A stretch of 64,000 nt of DNA, from positions 619,085-683,084 of the forward strand of contig CAJNDS010000224.1 in assembly GCA_905221605.1 (NCBI GenBank), read 5' to 3'. The position numbers were made by a program, and so were the translations under genes. The stretch is from Symbiodinium natans. Lineage: Eukaryota; Sar; Dinophyceae; Suessiales; Symbiodiniaceae. A model generated the notes under the pieces. The model was given only the letters and a program-made list of their open reading frames with translations. It was not told the origin of the DNA and did no database searches. Positions 23,835 through 34,779 of this stretch are shown here, in pieces; within the stretch, counting starts at the first letter, position 1; each line of letters begins with the position of its first letter.

Positions 23835-26640
23835 AAGATAGGTCTTTGACACCCAGCCATGAGGAGAACCGGGCACGCTACATGTTCGGCAACTACGACC
23901 AGCCAGGTCCCCAGAGGCGACGTCGAGCCAAGAGCCCGCTGTGAAAGGTGAGCGGATGCATCACTTTTAAGCAGAGTAGACTGGGTTGCCCCAAGGTACT
24001 ACAAGCAGCGTTTCGATCGCTTTGCCGCTGTCGACCCCAGGGTCCAGGCTCGTTCAGCTTTGAATGCCAAACATGTGCAAAGAGGTGCCAACGCCTGAAA
24101 TGCCAGGGTGTGCTGCTGAAAGCCGGCAACATCTTTGCAGACAAGGCCCCTGCAAGAAAGTGACCAAATAATGCCTCAAGGGAAGACAAAGAGAAGCGGT
24201 CCAACTTCTAAAAGCGCGGAAATCTCGATTGCTTCTGGGCAGAGGGCGGTATCCTAGTGGAAGGGTATTGGACGTGCAGCTTGGCGAAGGCGGTGCTGGA
24301 CATTGGCTGCAACACAGGCTGGGGGTAGCAGTGGGGTAGCTGGTCAGCGCAGCAGAGCAGGGAGCAGATCAAGGGTGGAGGAGGAGAAGGGATCAGGAGG
24401 GGTCTGGGAGGGGTCCCGGCAGGCTTCATCACCTTTCTGGTCGCGGCGATGGGCGCTCGACAGGTTGAAGGCACTTCACTTGCTGTGAGACTCTGACGGA
24501 GTCGCTTGGAGGTTGTTTCTTACTTGGCGGTGGTCAGTCTGCCAGGTGTGGACATCGACGTGACCTGCATTTCTCGCGCTCTGAGGCGCGTCGGCAAGGT
24601 TGGCAGGTCAGGTCCTGGCTCCAACTTTCTCAAGCTCCAACAAAGTTCCAGACAGAAGCGGGAGCTCGCAACGAAGCCCTCATGCCCACGTAGGCACATG
24701 TCTGGGCACGACGGGATACATTGGATACATGGGGCACATGAATGTCTTGAGCTCTCCAAAAGTCGGCCTTACATGGGAACAATTTTGGTTGTGAGTTGAG
24801 TGTGTCGTTTGCATGCTGAGCTTCATGGTGTATCATGCTTTAGTTGCCAGTTCGTGCGAACTGACCTCAGAAGTCGAGGTACCTGCGGTGGCTCAAGCAC
24901 AAGGGCTGCAAGACGTTGCCGGGTCCCTGAGCAAGCTGCGCACGAGCCGTCTGCAGTGGGCACATGTGTAGTTCATCATGCTCTTCACATCACAGCAAAC
25001 TTGGATGGCATTTCCCAACAGTTGTATATTGTCTACATCGGTATACTGTATACCTGCACTGTATGCTGTGTACCCCACGCATACAATCTCACAGAACAGG
25101 CGCCCCCATTCCCATCGCACCAAGGCCCGAGGGCCCAAAGACAGAGGCCACCGAAGGCCGGAGCGGAAACGGCGCAACATGGCGCGAAACCCTCTGCAAG
25201 TCTCTGATGGGCCGGGTGTGTCAGAGTGTCTGTCTGCAGTGCTGGGAGGTGAGGGCAAAGGCGCCAAAGTGCCGTGGTACACCAAGCAGCGAGTGCCTGA
25301 GAAGACTTCGCAGAGTGGGCAGTGCCTCAGCATCCCAAGCATCCCAGCATGCCCCAGCGCATCCCAGCGAGGTATCCCGTCAGCTACGTGCAGGGTCGAG
25401 GCCACATCCCGTACCATGCCAAGCCGCTGGAAGAAGGACATCGGAGAGCTGAAATTAAGCAAACATGAGAATGCTGCTCTTCGACTGCGTCGGGATGCGT
25501 TCCAGGAGCCTTGCAGGCTGCCCTCTCCCGCGCAAAAGTCCTGGAGAAGGCGTGTGGAGCACAAGATTCGGACCATTCGGAGGTCAAAGACGGTCATGAC
25601 AAGCGTTTCACCTGGCATCGTCGAGGTTGCAAGATGTTGCAAGCGACAGAGAGCATACTTCCCTTCGGCACAGGCCGTCCCAGTCCCCGTGCCGCCTCCA
25701 AGGCAGCGGAAAGAATACAGCAGAGACAGAGCAGGTTCACGTTTGGTCATGACTTCTTGGCATGTCCAGGACGGAAAGTTCACATGTGACATGAGCAACG
25801 TTCCGGTCGACATAGACATCAGTCGACGAGAGCTGTGTTTTTGCCATATTTGGAGCTTAGGAGCCACACCTCTGCTACAGGCCGGGCTTCCCCTACAACA
25901 TCGAGTTTCGATCTGAAAATGTGCTCTTCACACAGGCCTGGAGCGGCTTTGGGACCGTTCCTGTTTATGGCTCTTCTTCCATTGAGGTGGAGGGAAATCG
26001 CAACGTCCAGTATGATGTAGCGAAAGCCTCATCTTCTTCTCAACGCTGCGATGCTGCGACGGCTTGGGGCTGGCCCATTACTTAGGTCCTCCTCTTCAGA
26101 CTGACGAAGTGGATCCACGTCAACTGGGGCGACGATGGCATCAAGGACCTGGCAGTTCCCAAACTGCGTTTCCGTCCAGAGCTAGTGTGTGCTTGAAGCG
26201 TGAGAAGCTACGGTGCAGTGACCCTCAGAGAGACCCCGACAAAAGAGAGAGACAGAGAGAGAGTGAGAAAGAAAGAGAGTGAGAAAGAACGAGGGAGAGA
26301 GAGAGAGAGAGAGAGAGAGGGGGCTTACCCCCCATGGCCCCAGAAAGAAAGAGAGAGACGCCCGCCTGCAGCGCCTCTTCACCCGCTGCAACGAGTGGCT
26401 GCGGCTTGGGGGGCTTTTGGTCCTGGAGGCCCCCCTTGCGAGACAGGATTCCGCAACCCGTTTTGTCTTGTCCTTTCTTTGAGCTTGCGATCCGTGTGTG
26501 CAGATCCAGATGCGTGGAGTAGATGCCAGGTAAAGGACCTCGCCGGGCAGCCGTATGCCAAGGAGAAGCATGTCACGGCGCACACCCGCCGATGCCCAAA
26601 AACTGATTCAGCTGACACGTGTCGGATAGGCAGAACCGGT
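23835..26640 (+). CDS. Bin3/MePCE-type RNA 5'-phosphate (7SK-cap) methyltransferase, multi-exon
   Basis: Successive + strand exons carry the ordered landmarks of the Bin3 family (SAM-dependent methylation of RNA 5' phosphate; MePCE caps 7SK snRNA). About 23835-23915: RARYMFGNYDQ, the family's (F/Y)GNY entry motif. About 23996-24050: YYKQRFDRFAAVDPR. 24280-24320: AKAVLDIGCNTG, SAM motif I. About 24520-24597: LPGVDIDVTCISRALRRVGK, motif II. 25861 to about 26016: PGFPYNIEFRSENVL and, at its end, NVQYD. 26086-26151: VLLFR then LTKWIHVNWGDDGIKDL, the family's signature block. 26372 to about 26428: RLFTRCNEWLRLGGLLVLE. About 26505 on: DPDAWSRCQ, corresponding to the PQ-W-SY region. The exon 26086-26151 joins in frame to 26372 through a GC...AG intron. 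The region between motif II and IEFR (24600-25860) holds a charged possible exon (RWKKDIGELKLSKHENAAL, near 25420-25490). Start and 3' end are not fixed. The nuclear capping role is inferred from the family. Confidence 0.8.
26238..26365. repeat. GA-rich microsatellite in Bin3 intron
   Basis: GAGA/GAAA runs within the intron between the two signature exons (26152-26371). Confidence 0.85.
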
Positions 26641-26699
26641 CAGCCTCATTGTGTTTCATGTTTTTGCAAGAAGTTCTCCTCGGTCCCGTGAAACCTAAT

Positions 26700-27320
26700 G
26701 CGCTAGAATGCTAAAAGCAACAGCAGCAGGTAGCTGACCCTTGCCAATGTCCCCAAGCATCAAGGTGCTGTTCTGGGATGTGCACTAAGCACAATCTAAG
26801 CACACTTGCAGTCACTTGCAGTAGTTTCTTTTCATTCCTCCGTCGTTGTTCGTGCCGCAACGCAAAAATCAAAACAAGATTGGCATTGGACAAGTAGCGC
26901 AGGCGCAGGCAAGGCGCGTGCCCAAGTGACACTGCGTAGGCAACCAAGCTCCTCCACCTCAGAAAGAAGTTATAGCGACGCGGGCCCTCTGCGTGCGCGC
27001 ACACGTGCCCGTGTGAATGTCGCAGTCGTAGCTGAAAGGAATAATGAAGCATCGCTTTTCTCACGTCGGTTCGTCCGGCTCACCCTCTCCCGAACCCGGA
27101 CACGGACTAGACCGGGGCGAACATGCTGCAACTGAGTCCCACTGAGTCCAAAGCGGCACCGAGGTGCCATTCGCGAGGGCTTGCTTTTGCTGCCTGGCGA
27201 CTTCAATTGGCACTTGGCCCGCCCTTGCACGGTTGAGTGAAGGCTAGGCCCTTAAGGCAGGCTGGGCAGATGCAGGTTGTGGACGTGTTGGCAGGAATGC
27301 GTGTCTGCGACTAGGTCACT
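26700..27320. other. no assignable gene
   Basis: Spacer between the Bin3-type gene and the telomere-like tract. No domain or RNA gene was seen. Confidence 0.3.
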
Positions 27321-27391
27321 CCCAAACCCCTAAACACGAAGCCCGAAACCGTAAACCCTAAACCCGAAACCCTAAACCCAAAACCCTAAAC
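27321..27391. repeat. interstitial telomere-like repeat (CCCTAAA)n
   Basis: About nine or ten 7-bp units, read on + as CCCTAAA, CCCGAAA, CCGTAAA, CCCAAAA and similar. CCCTAAA is the complement of the plant/dinoflagellate telomere unit TTTAGGG. Several units are mutated, so this is an old internal tract rather than a chromosome end. Confidence 0.85.
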
Positions 27392-28076
27392 AGAAGTTAG
27401 CTGACTGTGAGCGAAGAGCGGAGAGAACATGCTTCACAGTGCTGTGTAGATTGTTGCCAGACGAACGTCTATGGATTTGAGAAGCTGAGCCCCTATTACA
27501 TCTTCGAGCAGGGTATGAGGCAACCTGGACCGCTCTTTGCAATGATTCGCGTGAGTCTACGTGAGTTTACATGAGTTTACATCTGTGTTGCACATGATTG
27601 GCAAATCGGCTTTGTTGCGCCGGCGTGCAGTGCCGGTGCGGCCAGGGCTCCTCTCCAGATCTACCGGAAGGTCGCCAAAGCGCAGGCGGCAACCCTAGCT
27701 TTGCATAAGTTTGCTTCGCCCTTAGGAGGTTCCGGTCTTGCCACGCATCTGCATCGGTGAATCTTTGCTGTCTTCAATCCAAAGTGATCGGTCTCTCTGA
27801 CGCGCGTCAGGTCCAGTTGATGTACTTCCAAACCTTTGGTCATGGGTTGTCAGCTAGGGCTCCACGAACCCACAACTTGCGCTCTGGTGTTCATAATGGT
27901 GTTCATAAGATTGAAAGGCTGTGGACTTCCAGGCGCGGCCAGCAGAGGCCACCGGTTGCAAAGTGTCACTGGCAGTGTGGTTGAGCTTGTGCTGTTGCCG
28001 TGGGCTCGCGCAGGCTTTTAACAGCTCAAACCCCGAGAGACTGGGAGCTAGCGAAAAGACTTGCGAGTCCGCGGCC

Positions 28077-29625
28077 ATGCGTGCGGTCCTCCTGAGCCTC
28101 GGTGCATGGGCATCCGCCCAGCAGATTGGAACCCATGAGCAAGAGGAACATCCCGCGATGGCCCTCTGGACCTGTGATGCTGCAGGTTGCTCGAAAGAGA
28201 TGAAGTCCCTAGTGCTCGATGCGAACTGGCGCTGGCTCCACAATGGCGAGTACACGAACTGCTACAAGGACGGCGACTGGGACAAGACCTTGTGCTCCGA
28301 CCCCATCACATGCGCCTTGAATTGTCACATGGAGGGCAACTCGGAGGAGTCTTACAAGAGTACCTATGGAATCAAGGCTATTGAGGATGGCGTCGAGCTG
28401 GGCTTTGTCACCACCACCAAGTACGGATCTAACTATGGCTCTCGGGTCTACATGCTGGATGACGAGAACAACTATCAGATGTTCAAGCTCAAGAACAGGG
28501 AGTTCACGCTGACGGCAGACATGAAAAAGATGCCATGCGGCCTGAATGGCGCAGTGTACTTTGTGGAGATGGACGCAGATGGTGGGAAGGCTCGGAGTGG
28601 GGGGACCAACGCAGCCGGGGCCAAGTATGGTACGGGCTACTGTGACGCACAGTGCCCACATGATATGAAGTTCATGAACGGCAAGGCCAATACCATCGGC
28701 TGGAACGCTAGCCACGACCCTCCCATCGGATCCTGGGGCATCTGCTGTGCAGAGATGGATATCTGGGAGGCTAACAGCCGTGCCACCGCCTACACACCGC
28801 ACCCGTGCTCCATCACCGGTCCATACGTCTGTTCGGGCACCGAGTGCGGTGACAACTCCGCGGATGAGCGCTACGACGGTGTTTGCGACAAGGACGGCTG
28901 CGACTACAACCACTACCGCCTCGGCGACAAGGAGTACTATGGACGTGGCAGGGGCTTCACCGTCGACTCCAAAAAGAAGGTGACTGTTGTCACGCAGTTC
29001 ATCACTGAGGGCAACACGGATGATGGAGACCTCATCGACATTCGGCGGTTCTATGTGCAGGATGGGCGGGTCATCCCAAACTCCAACATCTCCATTGCAG
29101 GCATGACCGGAGATTCTGTCACAGACGCCACCTGTGCGGCAATGAAGACAGCCTTCGGAGACATCAACGACTTCGCGCGCAAGGGTGGCCTCAAGGCTAT
29201 GGGGGAAGCCTTGCAGCGAGGCATGGTGCTTGTCATGTCACTCTGGGACGACTCAGACGCCAACATGCTCTGGCTGGACGCGGACTACCCGCTGGACAAG
29301 GATCCGAGCTTTCCCGGTGTGAACAGAGGCCCGTGCAGGACGGACACTGGTGTTCCCGCCTACCTTCGTGAAAAGCAGCTTGTGCAGCGGTTCAGCCGTT
29401 CGTCTTTGCGTCTCCTTTGTGTGTTTAGGTCTTGAGGTCGTGTAGGCATCTGAGTTCTAATGTGCGTGTGGACGAGATTTGCCGAGGTATCCTCGTGCCC
29501 GAGTGCGATACAGCAAAATCAAGGTTGGCACCCTGGGCTCAACCTTCGGGGCAGGGGGCGACGAGGAGGACGAGGACGACGACATCTACGGTGACGACAG
29601 GCGGCTGAATGAGGTGCACATCTAA
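28077..29625 (+). CDS. GH7 cellobiohydrolase-like enzyme, copy 1
   Basis: Glycoside hydrolase family 7 (retaining cellulase/cellobiohydrolase), 478 aa after splicing. Exon 1 is 28077-29374, a GC-AG intron is 29375-29486 (112 bp), and exon 2 is 29487-29625. The start is the ATG that opens the signal peptide (MRAVLLSLGAWASA|QQ) and is shared by all four copies; the frame is open further upstream but not conserved. Residues 226-231 EMDIWE give the family catalytic triad Glu226-Asp228-Glu231. MSLWDDSDANMLWLDADYP near 387-405 matches the tunnel loop of fungal Cel7 enzymes. Exon 2 supplies VRYSKIKVGTLGSTF, the family's last core strand, so the intron is required for an intact enzyme. The protein ends in an acidic tail (GDEEDEDDD...RRLNEVHI) with no carbohydrate-binding module. 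It differs from copies 2 and 3 by Trp11. Secretion and cellulose as substrate are inferred from family knowledge. Confidence 0.95.
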
Positions 29626-30097
29626 TTATGGCTCAATGTGCCATTCTTTTAATGAGGCTGCCACTGACAATCACTGGCAGCCGCGCGCATATGCTAAATG
29701 TAGTTTGCATGCGTTGGTCGTGCATAATGCAACGGGTCCGTTAAATCGGCTAGTTTCACAGATAATACGGCCTGGCAAGCTTACGCTGTCGTGGGGAATC
29801 ACACCCTCGAGCACTGTGGCTGACCTTTGAGGTAATGCATGCACATTGTGCGAGAACGCGATGCTCCCTGGGGCAGCACAGATCTAACCCTGTGCCATCG
29901 TGTTGCACACTTTTGATTACATGCTGTTGGACATGCTAAAAGAGCATCAAAGAGCATCCTTTTGCACACAGCGCTTTGTGACACACTCACGGGCCATGTC
30001 TTGTCTCTTTGTGGCGAGGTCCGCCTGCAGCAGGTTTTTCAACGTCTCAAACCCCGAGAGACTGGGAGCTAGCGAAAAGACTTGCGAGTCCGCGGCC
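29626..30097 (+). other. GH7 copy 1-2 spacer (3' flank type X)
   Basis: 472 bp with no gene. The first roughly 60 bp after the stop are shared by all copies (GCTCAATGTGCCATTCTTT...). The rest, to about 29920, resembles the 3' flank of copy 4 (shared GCATGCACATTGTGCGAGAA, GACCTTTGAGGT, GTGTTGCACAC) and not that of copies 2 and 3. No promoter element can be named. Confidence 0.7.
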
Positions 30098-31646
30098 ATG
30101 CGTGCGGTCCTCCTGAGCCTCGGTGCATTGGCATCCGCCCAGCAGATTGGAACCCATGAGCAAGAGGAACATCCCGCGATGGCCCTCTGGACCTGTGATG
30201 CTGCAGGTTGCTCGAAAGAGATGAAGTCCCTAGTGCTCGATGCGAACTGGCGCTGGCTCCACAATGGCGAGTACACGAACTGCTACAAGGACGGCGACTG
30301 GGACAAGACCTTGTGCTCCGACCCCATCACATGCGCCTTGAATTGTCACATGGAGGGCAACTCGGAGGAGTCTTACAAGAGTACCTATGGAATCAAGGCT
30401 ATTGAGGATGGCGTCGAGCTGGGCTTTGTCACCACCACCAAGTACGGATCTAACTATGGCTCTCGGGTCTACATGCTGGATGACGAGAACAACTATCAGA
30501 TGTTCAAGCTCAAGAACCGGGAGTTCACGCTGACGGCAGACATGAAAAAGATGCCATGCGGCCTGAATGGCGCAGTGTACTTTGTGGAGATGGACGCAGA
30601 TGGTGGGAAGGCTCGGAGTGGGGGGACCAACGCAGCCGGGGCCAAGTATGGTACGGGCTACTGTGACGCACAGTGCCCACATGATATGAAGTTCATGAAC
30701 GGCAAGGCCAATACCATCGGCTGGAACGCCAGCCACGACCCTCCCATCGGATCCTGGGGCATCTGCTGTGCAGAGATGGATATCTGGGAGGCTAACAGCC
30801 GTGCCACCGCCTACACACCGCACCCGTGCTCCATCACCGGCCCATACGTCTGTTCGGGCACCGAGTGCGGTGACAACTCCGCGGATGAGCGCTACGACGG
30901 TGTTTGCGACAAGGACGGCTGCGACTACAACCACTACCGCCTCGGCGACAAGGAGTACTATGGACGTGGCAGGGGCTTCACCGTCGACTCCAAAAAGAAG
31001 GTGACTGTTGTCACGCAGTTCATCACTGAGGGCAACACGGATGATGGAGACCTCATCGACATTCGGCGGTTCTATGTGCAGGATGGGCGGGTCATCCCAA
31101 ACTCCAACATCTCCATTGCAGGCATGACCGGAGATTCTGTCACAGACGCCACCTGTGCGGCAATGAAGACAGCCTTCGGAGACATCAACGACTTCGCGCG
31201 CAAGGGTGGCCTCAAGGCTATGGGGGAAGCCTTGCAGCGAGGCATGGTGCTTGTCATGTCACTCTGGGACGACTCAGACGCCAACATGCTCTGGCTGGAC
31301 GCGGACTACCCGCTGGACAAGGATCCGAGCTTTCCCGGTGTGAACAGAGGCCCGTGCAGGACGGACACTGGTGTTCCCGCCTACCTTCGTGAGAAGCAGC
31401 TTGTGCAGCGGTTCAGCCGTTCGTCTTTGCGTCTCCTTTGTGTGTTTAGGTCTTGAGGTCGTGTAGGCATCTGAGTTCTAATGTGCGTGTGGACGAGATT
31501 TGCCGAGGTATCCTCGTGCCCGAGTGCGATACAGCAAAATCAAGGTTGGCACCCTGGGCTCAACCTTCGGGGCAGGGGGCGACGAGGAGGACGAGGACGA
31601 CGACATCTACGGTGACGACAGGCGGCTGAATGAGGTGCACATCTAA
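30098..31646 (+). CDS. GH7 cellobiohydrolase-like enzyme, copy 2
   Basis: Same structure as copy 1. Exon 1 is 30098-31395, a GC-AG intron of 112 bp is 31396-31507, and exon 2 is 31508-31646, giving 478 aa. The signal peptide is MRAVLLSLGALASA. The catalytic EMDIWE and tunnel-loop residues are intact, and exon 2 restores the terminal core strand. At the protein level it differs from copy 1 only at residue 11 (Leu instead of Trp) within the parts compared. Silent differences include AAGAACCGG for AAGAACAGG. N-glycosylation sequons N-A-S (210) and N-I-S (337) are present. It starts 2,021 bp after copy 1 in the same direction. Dinoflagellate tandem arrays are often transcribed in one direction and trans-spliced; no spliced-leader site is proven here. 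Confidence 0.95.
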
Positions 31647-32240
31647 TTATGGCTCAATGTGCCATTCTTTAGTACGGCTGCCACTGACAATCACTGGCAG
31701 CCAGGCAGATAGGTTACACGGCATTTGCACAGATAGACTTGCATGTTTCAACCAGTCCGCTAGTTGAGATTGGTCACGTTGTTTTGCACAAAAGGGCAGG
31801 CTCGACTTCTCTGTCATATTATCTGTCATCAGACATAGCGGATCTTCACAGTGGTGCGAAACCCTCGTGACCCTGCTGCACGTTGCTGGAAAAATTCTTC
31901 GACGTGCAGCTCCTGTCTCTTGACGGCATGTTTTTCGACCTGCCGTGCATGATCGGCTTTAGAAGCCAGAATGCCGTGGTCTGAGCTGCGAGACTTCATC
32001 CGACAGATCCTTGATTCCATGCAGAAATCGCTGTCTGCTGAGGAGAGTTGCCAGGGCACGTCCACGTCCTTATTGACGCATCTTGGTAGTATGCTTGTGC
32101 TGCTCAGATGCGGCCGCCTGCGCCGCCGGTGGTCATTCGTCCTCGGTGCGCCACGGGGTAACCGGGAATTGATGTATTGATGTAATTATTGTTGAGCGCA
32201 ACATACTTGATATGCTTGGTTTGATTGCCCGCGACTTTTT
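31647..32240 (+). other. GH7 copy 2 3' flank (type Y)
   Basis: After the common 3' start, this flank matches the one after copy 3 (shared CAGATAGGTTACACGGCATTT, TTGACGGCATGTTTT, GAATGCCGTGGTCTGA), so it was duplicated with the gene. A short frame from 31971 (MPWSELRDFIRQILDSMQKS) lies at the outer edge. Its copy after GH7 copy 3 is interrupted (TGAACTGTGA), arguing against a real gene. Confidence 0.6.
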
Positions 32241-32261
32241 TTCCGTTCTTAATAGGAAAGT

Positions 32262-32537
32262 CGGCCAGCTGGTACCGCCGCGACAACCACCCCAAGCACA
32301 AGGACGACGGTTTCAAGGGCTCGTTATGTCTTTTTTTTTGAAGGCAAAGAGGTGACAGCAACATCCAAACGACGTCAGGAGAGGTGGCAGAGGTGGCGGA
32401 GGCTCCGGGTGAGGCTCCGGAGGCTCCGGCGGAGGCTCCGGCTGCGGCGGCAGAGGCTCCCCACACCACTGCTCCCATGGAATATGGAGTGCATGCTGGA
32501 ATCACGCTAGCCTTGCAAGCCTTGCGGCAGAATTGAA
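32262..32537 (+). CDS. 3' exons of an unknown gene
   Basis: Exon at about 32262-32325, after TAGGAAAG, reads SASWYRRDNHPKHKDDGFKG. The terminal exon, about 32368-32537, reads EVAEVAEAPGEAPEAPAEAP then MEYGVHAGITLALQALRQN and ends TGA. The Ala/Pro/Glu-rich repeat is characteristic of coding sequence here. No family is recognised. Upstream exons are unclear. Confidence 0.45.
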
Positions 32538-32574
32538 CATGTTGGTGCCGGCCGCACTCAGTGTGTGAGACAAA

Positions 32575-32815
32575 ATGTCAGCTTCCACGCTAAGCCAGCA
32601 AGCTCACCCAAGACCGTTCAACCTTTCCACCACGAGCTACTCTTCTCTCCGTGCCAATTCCGATGCGCCATGGGCGCCTCCCCCAGCCGAGCGGGGTGCC
32701 AGCGGCGGTCCCGGACCAAAGCCACCGGCAATCCCTGCAGCCCGGGCGACCCAGGCCACCTGGGCCAGCTGGGCCACCGGATGCAATTCTCGTGGTTTCA
32801 CAGAAAAGTTTTCAG
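32575..32815 (+). CDS. first exon of an unknown gene
   Basis: Begins ATG 32575 (MSASTLSQQAHPRPFNLSTT) and continues as a Pro/Ala/Gly-rich, collagen-like disordered segment (PPPAERGASGGPGPKPPAIP) to about 32815. Intron-like sequence with G/C homopolymers follows. It lies 37 bp after the stop of the previous candidate gene, a tight same-strand arrangement. Later exons could not be identified. Confidence 0.4.
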
Positions 32816-34770
32816 GTAATCCGAGCTTCTGTTTAATTGGGGGGGGCCCCCCCCCCCCCTCCACAATAAGGAATGCAGGGTTCTGCAATAGTTGGACCAT
32901 GGCCATGTATTGATTCTCTATTAAAAGCAATAGGCTGCAGATCCCTGAGGTGCTGTAGCTTTGCGTCTCCGCAAGCAAAACAAGAAGCCTGCCGACAGAT
33001 TTTTGAACCCCCCAAAAAAAATTCCTTTAAATGTGGGGGGTTTGTCCCATACGAAATCCACCCTAATGGAAAGTAGTCTTCCGGCGGGCTTCCGGCCAAA
33101 AACAATTTCTTTAAATGTGGGGGTATTAATTAAACTGATGCTCGGATTACGGAGCATGGGACGGCGATTATACAGGATGTCAAGGGAATACGCAAGGAGG
33201 CATTTCCAAGGATTCTCTTTCTGCTCTCTCTTTCTCTCCCTCTCCTGGAGATTGAAGCACAATGATAGGGAACAAAAGAAGTGTTTGTTGAACGAAGAGT
33301 GTTTTTTTTTGTGTTTGTTTTCACGTCGTATTTCTTGCACGTAGAGTGGTGCCTGCAATGCGTTCGTCAACTTGCACTCCCTCCGTCTGAGGTGACGAGC
33401 TGTTCCTGAACATCTGCGATGCCGCCCGGTTCAGAGGGGAGCGTCCCCCCTTTATGGTTAGCGGATCCAAGCATGCCCGTTGACTGATCCAAAAGGGGGT
33501 GCTGGGCTGCGCGATGAAGCTGCGAATGCAGATTCGCCTGACGGTATCTCCGGTCCCAGGCCCTGGAGGCGTCAGGGCTTGGAGCTCTGAGCAGCACGAG
33601 CACGAGCTTGGCCAGGAGGGCGGCTTTGCGGCTTTGTTGTCTGCGTGGGGTTTGCAAGGGTCTGGATTGTGGGAACCTACACGTAGGGCACTTCGACTTC
33701 CCAGATCAGAAACACGTAACTGATCGCACCTGCCCTAACTGCTTGAGGGGGCTTTTGTTGGGTAGCCGGAGGCACTTGCGGAGCGAGGCGGCCTGGCGCC
33801 AGGCCTCTTGCCCATGCATAGCCCATGCACGCAACTTGTCCATGCGTTCACTACTTTCACTTCAGGCTTGCCATGCTTACGGGGGCATGCACGCGGCCAA
33901 CGCCAAGACCATGTTGCAAGGTGCCGGGGCACTTGAGATTTAGATTCTGCAAAAGGGCCACTCGTCAACACTGTCAGTCAGACCGTAAGTTGCAAGAATC
34001 GATTCTCCTAAAAAAATCGATGATTTCTCTATGCTTCGATATTTGAGCATCTTAAATGTCAAAATGCGCCCAAAACTCAGTTAAGACTCGACGAGTCGTG
34101 AGGGATGCTGAGCCTCCGGTTGGCCTGGGAGCCGCTCGGCACCGTGCCAGCGCCACCGGCCAGAGCCTTCCGGGCTGCACAATGGGAGAGGGGCTTTGTT
34201 CAATATGAGGGGTTTTACAGGTTTATAATGCATCAGGGGTTTGAAAGGCTTTGGGGGTTTGAAAGCTTTCGAGGTTAGCATATGATGGCTTTCGGGGTGT
34301 ATACGGTTGATGTTTTTTATTTGGGGGGTCTTCAAAGGGTCGCATCATTTTTTTGGTCCGTTCTTGTCTGCAGCGAGGTTGATTGTGTGAAGGTGTAGGA
34401 TTGCGTTGAGGTCCAACCGGAGTCCAACCTGTTAGTTTCATATGCTTCAGTCTGCTGTCCGAGGACCACCACGTGACCTTCGCTTCGTCTTCTGGTCTGC
34501 TGGTTTTCGGAGGCCCCGACAGCTGCAGACAGTAGCGGATTCAGTGTAAGGGAGAACGCGCTTGCCTCTTCGCTCAGGCAAGCAGCTGCATCAGCGAAGC
34601 TTTTTGAGTGATGTGTGGTTCCTGGACGGAGCCTTTCCACTGTGGTGGGCGGTGTTCAAACTGATTTGAGACGTTGTCTTTAATGTCTTTCATTCTGGAG
34701 CTAGTGTTGATTTGTTGCCTCTTCTCCATCAAGAAACTTCTGAGAGCCCCGAGCGAATGCACGAAGTCAT
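32816..34770. other. no firmly assignable gene
   Basis: Contains G/C homopolymers at 32839-32860 and a short duplicated motif, CTTTAAATGTGGGGG, at about 33024-33039 and 33108-33124. A possible exon at about 33675-33765 reads HFDFPDQKHVTDRTCPNCLR. Nothing else can be named. Confidence 0.3.
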
Positions 34771-34779
34771 GCGCAAAGC

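Noticed and set aside
24893-25867. 324-codon minus-strand frame across the Bin3 region
   Set aside because: It overlaps a + strand gene with clear domain exons on both sides and shows no motif of its own.
28209-28913. 234-codon minus-strand frame inside GH7 copy 1 (and equivalents in copies 2-4)
   Set aside because: It is the antisense shadow of a strongly conserved GH7 exon; its conservation follows from the coding strand and it shows no domain.
31971-32180. 69-codon ORF downstream of GH7 copy 2
   Set aside because: The homologous position after copy 3 has lost the frame, so it looks like duplicated flank rather than a gene.
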